Shown: positions 33,454-43,556 of the stretch, one piece after another
Numbering within the stretch: the stretch's first letter is position 1
Layout: each line of letters begins with the position of its first letter
Assembly: GCA_963575745.1 (NCBI GenBank)
Contig: CAUYUJ010012614.1
Location: 72,501-136,500 of the forward strand
Source: Prorocentrum cordatum
Lineage: Eukaryota; Sar; Dinophyceae; Prorocentrales; Prorocentraceae
Length of the DNA stretch: 64,000 nucleotides
Direction of reading: 5' to 3'
The notes under the pieces: generated by a model
Databases searched by the model: none
Told to the model about the DNA's origin: nothing
The model's input: only the letters and a program-made list of their open reading frames with translations
Made by a program: the position numbers and the translations under genes

Positions 33454-34354
33454 CGGTCGTGAGAACTGCCACCGACCAGACCGCGCTCCTGATCATCAGG
33501 TCGTTGTTGACGCAGGAGCCGTCCGTGAAGACGAGGGTGCCCGCGGGCGCCACGAGTGCGCCCGCGTCCCAGCCGCGCGAGCGGCGCGCCCCGCCAGGGT
33601 CACAGCGCGGCCTCTGCACCTGGTACTGGGCGCCGACGCAGAGGTCCTGGCAGAAGAGCTCCTCGTAGCGGTGGCCCATCAAGCTCACCAACTCGGCAGT
33701 TCGCTTGAAACGGTCGTGGTCGGTCCGCGCGTAGAACTTGCCGTCGAGATAGACTGAGGCTGCCCCAAAGCCAAGCTGGCGGCCGAGCGCGAGCCCCAGG
33801 TTGTGTGGGTAGACCGCCATGTCACAGCTGTTCTCATCCTTGCCCCAGACCAAAGTGGGCTGGTGGTCCTTCTCCCACTTGACACCGTAGCGGCGGCGCA
33901 CCCTGCACCAGATGCGCAACCACTTGCCCATGAGGCCGATCGGGCGGCGGCCTCCGTCTGGCTTCCCCAGGAAGAGGAACACCGTGGTGAAGAGGGCCGT
34001 GGGCTGCGGCTGCAACACCCAAGCCGTGAGTACCTCTGCCATCATATCGGCGCAGGGCCTGCCCTGGGAGAGGACCAGCCGCGGGTGGAACGCATCCCAG
34101 CCCAGAGCGGTCTGCTTCGGGATCGACTTCGCCGCCTCGAGGCTGTCGCCCACCGTGAACGGGGGCAGCGCCATGGAGCAGATCCAATCGGCTGGTCTGG
34201 TCCTGTGCTCCCTATCGGCTTCTTTCCAGAGGGCCTTCCACTCTATGCGGATCTGGTTATGGGCTTGCTGGACTACAACGGGGAGCGCCAGCCAGTCGGG
34301 GCAGTGCGCGATCACCGAGTCCAGCACCTGATCGCGGTCCTGCCTGTATGACAT
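33035..34354 (-). pseudogene. LINE-A reverse transcriptase (fingers to motif A) joined to RNase H start
   Basis: A 439-codon frame. Residues 80-100 read SIPKQTALGWDAFHPRLVLS, then TTVFLFLGKPDGGRRPIGLM near 140, the LINE RT fingers. SVYLDGKFYARTDHDRF near 215 is motif A. Only about 60 residues later comes GTLVFTDGSCVNN, the start of an RNase H1-type domain. A complete RT would need roughly 250-300 more residues here, including the YADD loop, so an internal deletion has removed the catalytic core. The last 100 codons are a shadow frame. Confidence 0.7.
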
Positions 34355-35256
34355 CGCGGGCTCCTTTCGCCCCTTTCGTCGAGGCCACGTCCACGTAGTC
34401 CATCCAGCGCAGCCTGGCCGCCTTGGCTTCTTCTTTGCAGAGTCTCGCCGCCGCGCTCTCGATCATCTGCAGGAAGGCCTGCCCTTGCACAGAGGGCTCT
34501 TGGATCACCACAGTCAGCGAGTCCAGCTTAGTGCCTTCAAACATGGAGCAGCCCGCCTGCTCGAACTTGGGCCCCAAGCTCTTGGCCACCTGCACCAGGT
34601 GCTTCATGTAGCCCCCGTGCCCCTCAGGGGGTGAGCTGACGGCAGCAGCCGCACTGAGCTGCCTGGCGATCCTCCCGAGCCAGCGCCAGCACTTGGTGAG
34701 GGGGCTAAGCTTCCTGACAGCCTCCGTGCGCTGCAGCTTGGCCAGCTGGAGGGGCTTGGCCTGCGGTCGCCCTGGCTGGGGCTGGGCTGCAAGCTTCGCG
34801 GCTGCCACGGCGCCCGCGCGGCCGCCAGGCGGGCGGCTGCCCGCCGCCTTGGGGCTCCGAACCTCAGGGGGTCTCACGCCCTCGCCCTTAGCCTCGCCAA
34901 CTTGAATTGGGTACCCACTATTCCGTATGGGCCCCTGGCTGGGCTGAGGACTGCCAGTCCTTCGGTCGGGCCCATCCAAGTCCGCCGCAGCGCTTGGCTC
35001 TGTCCTGCTACTGAGCGCCTTGAACTTGGAACCATGGCGCGCATCGTCGGAGCGTCGGCCCTGGCGCAGCAGCGGCCCAGTGAAGGGAAGCCCTTCCCCA
35101 GCGTCGGCCTCGACGTTGGCCGCCAGGTAGGCGTGCATGCCGCCGCTCGGCGCCGCCTTCGCCGCGGGGCGGCTGGGCGCCGCCGCCTCTGCCTCCTCAG
35201 CCCCGTCTGGGACGGGCGGCGCCGCGCTTACGGGGCCGCCGCCTGGCAGCAGGGTG
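34257..35256 (-). pseudogene. LINE-A linker region between ORF1-like part and RT
   Basis: Part of a 503-codon frame starting at 35768; before about 35257 the real frame is probably that of the upstream ORF. Readable segments: SGGMHAYLAANVEADAGEG, then KCWRWLGRIARQLSAAAAVS, VAKSLGPKFEQAGCSMFEG, and SAAARLCKEEAKAARLRWMD. Amphipathic, Ala/Lys-rich. Endonuclease motifs were not found, which may reflect loss or a different endonuclease. Confidence 0.5.
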
Positions 35257-36441
35257 CTACCCGCGGGCCTGGCCGCTGCCAGCAGCAGCGCCAGCAGCAG
35301 GTGGAGGGGCCGCCGCAGCAGCCTTTTGGTCGGCAGCGCGCTGTCGGGCCGCCTCGTCCGCCGCTCGGCTCTCCACGGCGGTCGCTGGGGGGGGCCCTGC
35401 ACCGGGCGCAGCGCCTGCTGCTGGGGCGGCGGCAGCAGCAGGGGCGGCCGCCTGTCCTGCTGGCTGCGGCGGGGCGGCCGCGCCCCGCACGGGGGTGCCA
35501 GCGGCCACGGCTGCTGCAGGCCCCTCCTCGGTGCGCTTGCGCTTCTTGGCCACCTCCTCTTCGATCTGGCGCTTGATGCGCTGCTGGTGCTCCTGGCAGT
35601 TGCGCTCGAACGTAGCCTGCGCCCCCTGCATGATCTGGAGCCCCTCGTCGCAGAGGCGCCTGAGGGTGGCCTGCGCCTCCTCCTCCAGCTCCGCGAAGTT
35701 CTCGAATGACTCCGCGTCGAAGTTGAAGGTGAGCTGCCTCGCTCCATCGGGCTGGGCGCCCACGACACCAGCCGCTTGGGCTCGCTGGCGGAGGAGGGCG
35801 TTCTCCTCCTCTTTGGCCTCTGCGAGGTTGACCGCCGCCTCGTCGCGCCAGCCTCGGCACAGAGCTAGGTGGTCCTCCGCCGCCACGAGCGCGTCCGCCG
35901 CCTCGTCGAGCTGGCGCTGGAGGTGGATCCGCTTCGCCGTGGCCGGCTGCAGCCTCTGCTCGAGCGGCTTCGGAGCTGGGGCGACCGCGGGCGCGACGCA
36001 GCCCCGCGCGTCACGGACTGCCTCCTGCAGCCTGGCCGCGATGGCGGGGTCCCCGCAGGCGAGGAGCGCTTCGAGCTCGCTCTCGGGGGGGGCCGACCAG
36101 GGGGCCTTCGGGAAGGCGCCTCCGCCACGGCCACCCGCGCTCCCGCCGCCGCCGCGGGAGGCTGCACCACCGCCGCCGCCACGGGAGGCTCCTCCACGGC
36201 CCTTGCCGCCCTTGCCGCCCTTGGCGCCGTTCTTCGGTGGGCCTCCGCTGCCGCCTCCTCGCAGTGCGGGTTGGGAGCCGCCGCCGCCGTCGTCCGCCCA
36301 GACCCCGACGCGGGGCGAAGGCTTCGAGGGCGCCAGCTCCAGCCCGATCCCGCACAGCCAGCACTTCGCATTCCTGCGGAAGTTCCAGCGGAAACGGCAG
36401 CCCGTGCACACGACGAAGCCAGGCTCGGCCTTCGGCCCCAT
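35257..36441 (-). CDS. LINE-A ORF1-like protein with CxxC zinc finger and coiled coils
   Basis: A 394-codon open frame starting 215 bases after the SL, the first long frame in the transposed transcript. Residues 12-30 read CTGCRFRWNFRRNAKCWLC, a C-x2-C-x11-C-x2-C finger resembling the RanBP2 type (W/R, N and the paired CxxC spacing). A Gly-rich stretch follows (85-115). Residues 175-220 (RQLDEAADALVAAEDHLALC and so on) and 235-295 (FENFAELEEEAQATLRRLCD, QEHQQRIKRQIEEEVAKKRK) predict coiled coils. It ends in an Ala/Pro-rich tail. The likely role is RNA binding and multimerisation as in LINE ORF1 proteins. A frameshift may fuse it to the linker in an intact parent. Confidence 0.6.
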   Translation of the reverse strand: MGPKAEPGFVVCTGCRFRWNFRRNAKCWLCGIGLELAPSKPSPRVGVWADDGGGGSQPALRGGGSGGPPKNGAKGGKGGKGRGGASRGGGGGAASRGGGGSAGGRGGGAFPKAPWSAPPESELEALLACGDPAIAARLQEAVRDARGCVAPAVAPAPKPLEQRLQPATAKRIHLQRQLDEAADALVAAEDHLALCRGWRDEAAVNLAEAKEEENALLRQRAQAAGVVGAQPDGARQLTFNFDAESFENFAELEEEAQATLRRLCDEGLQIMQGAQATFERNCQEHQQRIKRQIEEEVAKKRKRTEEGPAAAVAAGTPVRGAAAPPQPAGQAAAPAAAAAPAAGAAPGAGPPPATAVESRAADEAARQRAADQKAAAAAPPPAAGAAAGSGQARG

Positions 36442-36656
36442 CGCCGGAACGGGCGGGCGCGCTGCTCAGCCGCGGGCGCGCGGCAGGCAGGTGCCGACGG
36501 GGGCGGACCCGCCGACACAGAAGAAACCGTGACCCGCAGGTCCAGGGTGCTGCAGTGGCAGCTCACACTTGTTGGAAAGGAAGGTAGCCTCAAAGCAGAA
36601 CCTCCCTCGCGCTTAGTCGCCCCGAAAGACTCGCGGCCGTCGGGACGGTTCATTGC

Positions 36657-36678
36657 CTTGAGCCAAAATGGCTACGGA
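36657..36678 (-). other. DinoSL relict, complete, at 5' end of LINE-A
   Basis: All 21 invariant bases match, with T at the variable first position (36678). The base outward, 36679, starts the target-site duplication. The sequence after the leader is GCAATG, not GT, so this is not an SL RNA gene. Confidence 0.95.
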
Positions 36679-36692
36679 ACGGTGGGGGCATT
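36679..36692. repeat. Target-site duplication, right copy
   Basis: ACGGTGGGGGCATT, identical to 31689-31702; abuts the first base of the SL. Confidence 0.88.
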
Positions 36693-37684
36693 GGATAAGG
36701 AACCCTCTGATAAGGAATCCAGGGTCTGGAGGCCGGTGGAATTCCAATCGAGGCTTGGCCACGGATATCACCGCCGCCCTCATCAGATAAGGAATCCTCT
36801 AGGGTCTGCACCGTCCTGGCCGCATTCCTTAACCAACGCCCCCACAGTACTGCACTTCATCAGAGCCTTCACCGGGTTGGACTGGGGTGCGCCAAACTTC
36901 AAAAACTCGGGCAACTCTGACATGAGCTCGTGAGGCAGGTGGCAAGCAACCCCGCGCTGCATACAACCGAACTTTTTACTTGCATCATTGCGTGTGTATA
37001 CTGCTGGTGTGCGGTGGCTACTAAATCTTCGGGAAGGCCGCTCTTCAGGCAGAATTATCCCTCACAGGAGAAGCTCTGCAGCTCTTCGGAACTGCTGGAG
37101 GATTCAGCAGTTCCGCTCAGAAGCTGCTCAATAAATCTTGGATGGAGGGCGATGACGTGGGCTCCCGTGGGGTGACTCTTAATCCAACGCAGGTCAACCT
37201 CCCCTTGCCACCTGAGCAGGATGTCCAACAGAGACGGAACCAACGGTCCAGCATCTCTGACTTCACGAGGGCCTCTTCAGATTTCGCGAAACCCGTCACC
37301 GGAGCCCATTACCAGAAAGCATATGAACACGACAAGTAGTGTAAGTAAGACCATAACTCAATGCAGTCAGTTCAGCTCGAGGGGAAGATTGCTGGGATCC
37401 ACCTGGCGTGCCAGCAAAGCCTCCATCGATATTGGATATTGTCGAACGTGGTACTGAGCCAGACACATGCCCAACCACACCGCCTTTGTCCAGGGTCCTT
37501 AGCGTCAGCCCCTCCGATCCATCGATGCCCCAAACACCTCCTTCACTAACAGCCTGATCCTCAGACGGTCCCCAGAACCACGTCGACTCTGGCACAATAG
37601 GGAGGTGGCCAACCGATCGATCAAAGGTCCTTCGCCCGCGGCAACAAAGTGCTGGACATTCAACTTCAACGGCGGCACGCTGCA
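36693..37684. other. No gene; AAGGAATCC-type words then unique sequence
   Basis: 36693-36800 has GGATAAGGAACCC and AGATAAGGAATCC words. 36830-37680 is mostly unique with short frames and no domain. 37075-37110 has a CTGCAGCTCTTCGGAACTGC and AGCAGTTCCGCTCAGAAGC near-palindrome. Confidence 0.45.
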
Positions 37685-38280
37685 GGGAGGAGGAGGGGCA
37701 GACAGGGAGGCAGGAAGGAGGGAGGGGCAGGCGAGAGGGAGGAGGGGACGACGGGCGATGAAGAGGACAAGGAGGGAGCAACACAGGTGCTGTCTCAAGA
37801 GCCCCCGAGGGGCCAGAAGGCACGCGCCCCATAGGAGCGCGAGCGGTGCTGACGTTGGAGGTACCGCGCGCGGGCACTCGCCGCCAGCGGCGGCGGCGGT
37901 GAGGACGTCGGCGCGGTAGCTGACGCCCGCCACGCGATCGGGGACTGCATGGGCGGGGCAGGCGAAAGCACACAGCGGGTGCCATGCCCGCTGCCCTACC
38001 GGGTGTGCTCGGAGGAGAGGCGTGCACTGCCCATCTCCCGGACACGAGGCCCCATGGTGGCTGCCACCCTGGCGGAAGTGCCAAGCCCTTTGCGAGAAGG
38101 AGGAGGAGGAAAAGGAGGAGGGGGGGGCGGGGAGAGACGGGGAGGAGTAGTGGGAAAGAGGAGGAGGAGGAGCAGGAGGAGGAGGAGGAGGACGAGGAGG
38201 AGGACGAGGAGGAGGGGGACCACGACGACGACGATGACGGCGACGACGATGGGGAAGGAAGGGGGAGGAGGACAGGGATC
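37685..38280. repeat. Purine-rich GGAGG/GAGGAGGAC tracts
   Basis: 37685-37760 and 38095-38280 are GGA/GAG-rich, ending in a GACGACGATG run. The intervening GC-rich sequence shows no domain. Confidence 0.7.
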
Positions 38281-38694
38281 TTATGACCCCACGACAATCG
38301 AAGGTCCACCGTGCACCACCCCAAACGGCATGCACGCGAGAACTTTTTTACGCCGGAGCGGGGCAAGAGGCGGTCCGCACGCACGCTCAGTCAACCCGGG
38401 CAACGGACAGCGCTAATTATACCCGGCGGCAGGAGGGAACACCAGGCGAGAGCGGCCGCGAGGGGGGAGGCAAGGAGGGAAGGGAGGCACCGGGCGCCCC
38501 GTTATCGGCCGAGGACGTCTTCTTCGCCGACGTCTTGACGGATTCCTCACGGTGCGTCGCCGTGGAGCGGCCAGGGGCGGCCGGAGCCCCTGGCAGCGGG
38601 CGCGGGGCGGCGCACCCGAGACCGAGCACTGTGCAAGGTATGCTGAGTCGCCCGATCCGCCTCGCGCCGCGCCGCCGCGCCGCAGCCGCGCCGC

Positions 38695-38960
38695 CGCAGG
38701 GCGAGGAGGGAGCGAGGAGGGAGGAGCGAAGAGGGAGGGAGGGAGGAGGGAAGGAGGGAGGGAGGAGGAGCAGGGAGGAGGGAGGAATGGAGGAGGGAGG
38801 AGGAGGGAAGGAGGGAGGGACGGAGGAGGGAGGAGGGATGAGGAGAGCGAGGAGGGAGCGAGGAGGGAGCGAGGAGGGCGCGAGGAGCGAGGAGGGAGCG
38901 AGGAGGGAGCGAGGAGCGAGCAGGGAGGAGGGATGAGGAGGAGGGGGAGCGAAGATCCGG
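38695..38960 (+). repeat. GAGGGAGGAGGGA polypurine array
   Basis: About 265 bp of GAGGGAG words on one strand with closely spaced GGG runs, so G-quadruplex or triplex formation is plausible. Flanking 38290-38694 has no supported gene. Confidence 0.85.
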
Positions 38961-39399
38961 ACATCCGACGCCGCTTTTTAAACAACGTGCCCCCCCCCGG
39001 AAATCTGAACCCTTACCCCGGGACATGGCTTTTCGCCCTGAGCCGCCTCTTCATGGCCCAGGGGCCCAGAGAAGGCCCCAAGGCCCGAAAATGGCCCAAG
39101 ACCTCCCGTCGTGATTTCCCATAGCGCGATGATGTCAGGCGAGGAGGATCGGGGAACAAACGGCGAGGATGACAGGCGATGATGTCAGGCGAGGAGGATG
39201 CCAGGCGAGGGCGATGTCAGGCGAGGAGGATGATGATATAGTTAAGCACTAAGTGCTCGGAGGTTCGCGCGGATTTCTCGGATCGGCTCTGGAGCCCCAT
39301 GCCAGTATCGCCACTCGCGCGCTCCGAACTCCAAGAATGGGGGTCCACCGCCTATCCGAGAATACCGCGCGGACCTCCGACATTATCTATGTTTGAAAC
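38961..39399. other. No gene; GATGTCAGGCGAGGAGGAT words
   Basis: 39125-39235 repeats GATGTCAGGCGAGGAGGA four or so times. 39255-39375 contains CGCGCGGACCTCCGA and CGGAGGTTCGCGCGG, a loose inverted pair. No gene. Confidence 0.5.
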
Positions 39400-39756
39400 T
39401 GACTACCCTGCACCGCGCTTGACCACTCCACTGCTCGCGCAAACATCCCACCCACCCACCCGCAACTTGGTTCGCAAAATCTCTTAAGACCGTGACGGTG
39501 GGTACCAAATGGCACTTGCCAACGACAGCGACGCCGACGACGACAGCGACAACGACAACGACGACGCCGCCGACAACGACTACGACGACACCGGCGACGA
39601 CTCCAACGACTTCGACGACGCCGACAACGACGACGACGACACCGACGACGACGACGACGCCGACGCCGACGACGACGACAATTACAACGACGACGACGAT
39701 GACGACAACGACGACGACGACACCGACGACGACGACGACGACGACGTCAACGACGC

Positions 39757-39789
<33 letters not shown>

Positions 39790-40044
39790 CGGCGACGACG
39801 ACGACGCCGACAACGACGACGAAGACGACGACGACGCCGACGCCGACGACGAAGACGACGACGACGTCGCAAACGAAGACGACGACGAGGGAGGAGGGAG
39901 GACGACGACGGCGACAACGGCGACAACGACGACAACGACGACAACGACGAGGGAGGAGGGAGGACGGCGACGACGCGAACGACGAAGAAGGAGGAAGGAC
40001 GGCGACGCCGACGACGACAACGACGAGGGAGGAGGGAAGACGAC

Positions 40045-40075
<31 letters not shown>

Positions 40076-40960
40076 CGACGAAATAGGAGGGACGACGACG
40101 AGACGCCGACGACGGACGACGACGACGACGAGGGAGGAGGAGGAAGGACGACCACGGCGACAACGACGACGGAAACGACCACGACGCCAAAGAGGACGAC
40201 GACGACGAACACGAGGAAAGACAGAGGACGACGTAGGCGACGACGACGATGACAACGACGCGGGAGGAGGGAGGACGGCGACGACGATGACGACGACGAC
40301 GCAAGAGCGCGCGCTCACGCTTTTGTTGAAAATCCGTGTTGCGAAACCTTGGGTTGTTGTAGGTTTTGGGACGCACGATTTCGAAATCCTTCCGAAACCG
40401 ATGGGTTTTGAAGGATTTCGGCGTACGCGCGCGACCACGCGCGCGTCTGCACTTCGTCCCATGTTGTGCAGAGGATTCTCGCGACGGCACACGCGCAAGG
40501 GCGTTCGACAGATTTCGACATGCGCGCGCGAAGCCCGTTTGGTCGCATTTTGTCAAAATCTTGAAACACCTATGGTTTTCTTAAGATGTCGCAAGAGCTC
40601 GCGCGGAAGCTTTTTTAGCAAATCAGTGTTGCGAAACCATGTGTTCTTGCATGTTTTTTTGAACTCGATTGCGAAATCCCTCCGGCGCCGAAAGGTTTTT
40701 GAAGGATTTCGGCATGCGCGCGCGACAACGCGCGCGTGTGCATTTCGTCTCGTTTTTTGCAAGGGATTCGCGAACAATTGTTATGTTAGAGCAAAAAATG
40801 TCACCGCATAGTGTTTACAAGGGACCGTCAGGGGGGGGAAACCGGCCTGCCTGGGATGGTATGGTTTCATATTTAGGATGGACGAGTGTGCAGAATATAA
40901 ATGAAATTATACTACCCCAGGGGGAGCTGATAAGTCCAGGGGGGGGTGGTAGAGTCTATT
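39400..40960. repeat. Composite GC-palindrome repeat, copy D, expanded
   Basis: Start anchor CACCCACCCACCCGCAACTT at 39449-39468, end anchor ATTTAGGATGGACGA at 40870-40884, as in copies A-C. The block that is a short GACGAT stretch in copy A is here an 0.8-kb GAC array. The second half has two sub-units of about 285 bp (TTGCGAAACC at 40342 and 40627). Confidence 0.8.
39515..40310. repeat. (GAC)n/(ACG)n imperfect array
   Basis: About 800 bp of GAC triplets with AAC, GCC and GGA interruptions. Open in all frames; yields poly-Asp, poly-Thr or poly-Arg. Confidence 0.95.
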
Positions 40961-41017
40961 CTCTTTTTAGAAGGAGAATCATTATGTTTCTCGAACGGCG
41001 GACGAGAAAGACGTCGA

Positions 41018-41079
41018 TGGTGATGATGATGCAGTTGATAATGGCGATGATGATGATGATGAAAATGATGATGATCGGC
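41018..41079. repeat. (GAT)n array, left border of unit 3
   Basis: GATGGTGATGATGATGCAG to AATGATGATGATC. The minus strand reads as an (ATC)n tail after the LINE-B 3' end. Same triplet as at 45509-45620, 49150-49222 and 51003-51110. Confidence 0.9.
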
Positions 41080-41153
41080 CGTAACTTGGTCCGTCCACCA
41101 ACAACCTACTTGAAAATGGCGTGACGAACTGCTGCAAGGACGCCGTCAAGCTT

Positions 41154-41417
41154 TTAATTGCGCAGCGACTGGCCAGGCTCGCGCACGGCATTGTGATAGA
41201 CATGGGACGCCAAGATACAGAGCGTCAGCGCTCCAGCTCGGCTCATCGCACAGCTGGCGGTCGTGTACTCGTTCGGGGCCGCGAGGCCCGGCACGTGGAT
41301 GGGAGAAGCGGAAAAGTCAAGGAGGCGACGAAAAACGGGAGAGGTGAGGTAATGGGCGATCGCGTCGGGCACAGCTGCGCGTCCGAGAAGGTAGGACGCG
41401 GTGCCACTCACGTGCAT
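41154..41417 (-). pseudogene. LINE-B C-terminal module
   Basis: A frame of 87 codons containing GRAAVPDAIAHYLTSPVFRR. This corresponds to the C-terminal zinc-binding segment of EEP LINEs (DxxxHYxxCPxL), with the Cys before Pro changed to Ser. The next frame upstream (41549-41884) holds a bridging stretch without clear motifs. Confidence 0.5.
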
Positions 41418-41676
41418 GCGGTGCGCGGTCGTCCACCCTCATGCGAGGGTCTTGAGCTCTGACCATTGCCATGAAAGACGCTGTGTCCGGAGGGCCGAAG
41501 GACACTCCGCCCACCGTTCCCCAACCGCAAACCCCATGCTCGCAGTCGTTAGCTCATGGCGAGCGGGAACATCGGGTGGGAAGAAGGAGCGACGTAAGGA
41601 GGCGGAGAAGATGCGCTGTACCTCAGCCTTGCGACCAGCGGCACACTGAGCTCATCGCGGGTCGCAGACGCAGCAT

Positions 41677-42436
41677 TCATCCATTGCGTATCTGTGATGC
41701 TTGGATATGAGGCATGCTCCTGGAGCGATTGAAACCGCTGCAACATGCCCTGCGACATCTTCCAGCAAGGAGCGCCCCACTCTGCTGGATCCATGCCAAG
41801 AGCGGGATGTCTCTCACCGCCTGCTCTGACCAAGAGCGAAGATCCCCCCCCCATCCCGTCGGTGCGCGATGCGCGCGGCGCCAAAGACTCGCAATGTTGA
41901 GAATATGCGCAGATGCTGGCGCAATGCGCGCGCGACCCTTAGATGGGAAGATATCCGCCTTCCGAAAAGTGCCCGGTGAGAAGCACATGACTTTGCGCGA
42001 TGCGAATTTCTCCTTCAGCACCAACCGCCTCGGCATTGGGTAGAGCTGCGCCAGATAGCTCAACGCCAACAGGGCAATGCTGTTAAATGACAAGATACTC
42101 GCGCTAGTCGGGCTGCCTGCTGCTGGAATCTCACGCGGGCGAGCCCGCCGCTTGCGAGCGGCATCGGCCCGAATGGCGGCCTCTATCGCCCCTGGCCCGA
42201 CCTGGGCGCCAGGGGATTTCGCGCGCAAAGTGATAGAAATTTCCGCCCACGTCGCAATGTGATGTTCGAAGAAGGGCCGAATACGTGCAACTGCGGAGGC
42301 GTCTAATTCTGTCCATTGGGCACGCGGACTGTTGTGGTCGTTTGCAAGCGAAGGCGGGCCAGGGGTTCGGCAGCTTGAGAGACTGGAAACGCTCTCGGCA
42401 AGTCAGCCAACCGAAGCAGGACATGGCCAGCGTCAC
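41677..42436 (-). pseudogene. LINE-B RT thumb and downstream region
   Basis: Two frames: one from 42436 (AMSCFGWLTCRERFQSLK), probably following the lost motif C, and one from 42228 with SFNSIALLALSYLAQLYPMP and RRLVLKEKFASRKVMCF, then PGTFRKADIFPSKG. The SYLAQLYP and FRKADIF words are characteristic of the post-RT part of EEP LINEs in dinoflagellates as I know them. Confidence 0.6.
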
Positions 42437-42530
42437 GAGCGCGCCCTCCCACGGCCCTACGGCGCCCGCCCAACGACGACGACGAAGCCCCCCTCGCTAA
42501 GCATCTCAAAATCGGGTCCGTAGCTATGGC

Positions 42531-43556
42531 TCAGACCGAGCCAGACAATGGGCATCCTTGCGTAGCTCCAGACTGTGGACAGAACATATGTGGCTGCTCG
42601 CCGCTGGCTGTGGGGTAGCTCCTGGAAGCGACATAGAAAGCCGAAATCAAATTTCGAAGCCCCGCGGGGGGCCCAAAGCGCTCCGACGCGGCCCAGAGCC
42701 AATCGTGGCCCAAGGGAGGAAACGCAGCAGCTATATCAAGCGCAACAATGACTGGGGCGTCCTGATTGGCGGTTCCGCGCATGCTCGCGCGCCTCGCAGC
42801 CGCGTCAAGACGGGTCAGATTGCTTCGAAATTTGCGCCTGGGAATACATTCCTGCTGGACCTCGCGAGCGCGGCCCTGCACCAGACGCCTGAGCTTGTGA
42901 TTGGCAGCGCCCGCATGGATTTTCGAGTCTGCGTCGCGCAACGACAGATGCCTGATCTGAGAGGGCCCCCCAATGCATTCGCACGCGCCGAAGGGCTCTG
43001 TGCCCTTCAGAAGAAAGGCAAAGAGGGAATCATTCAGGGATCCAAGAATAAAGCGGCCTGCCATCAGGTGTTGCAGGGGCCCGTGGGGCACGGGAAGCAA
43101 CTCGTCCGGGACCATCCAAGCCTTGTGGGGGGTCCTATCTGGGCCAGCTGCACTGCGTCGCGCACGCTTGAGGGCCATCTTGAGATCCTCGGTGCCGGGG
43201 GCGGCGATGTCGGCCATGCTCCGAGCCGGGTAGATCTCGTCAAGATGGCTCTGGACGTCCAGCTTGCTAGCTAGCTTGGCCCGAAAGACGTTGGCCCAGT
43301 GGACCTTCAGAGCCTTCAGAATCTCCGCGGGGGACTTCGCTGCGACCTGCGCATGCCTGCGCAGCACGCCGATGTGCGCCCTCGAGTTCCGCAGTATGAA
43401 GCGACCGAAATTGGCGTCGAAATTCAACGTAGTGAAGTAGACGAACATGTCCATCATCAATCTGGAAAAAAAAAGCGAGCCCCTTCTTCCGTGGTCGATT
43501 GGATCAAGGCAGCAAGAGTAGCGTCCTGTCACCAAACTCTTCGCGGGATACTCCAA
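42531..43556 (-). pseudogene. LINE-B reverse transcriptase
   Basis: A 341-codon frame. RSAAGPDRTPHKAWMVPDEL is the RT fingers (A/G-P-D motif), FAFLLKGTEPFGACECIGGP the next block, PVIVALDIAAAFPPLGHDWL is motif A with its catalytic Asp, and CPQSGATQGCPLSGSV is motif B. The frame stops at a TGA where the next residue should be Trp (GSV-stop-AIATDP continues in frame), a single-base nonsense change. A readable motif C (ADD) does not follow; the sequence near 42430 reads ALVTLAMSCFG, which suggests that frame damage removed it. Confidence 0.8.

Larger units (their letters stand above)
31703..36678 (-). mobile_element. SL-headed LINE with RNase H (LINE-A), TSD-flanked
   Basis: A 4,976-bp insertion with three independent boundary signals: complete DinoSL at its 5' end (36678-36657), a short A run at its 3' end (31706-31703 on the minus strand, six As counting the two in the duplication), and a perfect 14-bp target-site duplication on both sides. 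Inside, minus strand: a zinc-finger and coiled-coil ORF, a linker ORF, RT fingers through motif A, RNase H, and a Cys-rich C-terminus. RT motifs B and C are absent. These features show that an SL-trans-spliced, polyadenylated transcript was reverse-transcribed and inserted. Confidence 0.85.

Noticed and set aside
36657-36678. SL RNA gene
   Set aside because: An SL RNA gene needs a GT splice donor directly after the leader. None of the SL copies here has GT at that position; they continue into transcript sequence.
39492-40811. Thr- and Asp-rich ORFs of 247-439 codons
   Set aside because: Products of the (GAC)n array in composite repeat copy D.
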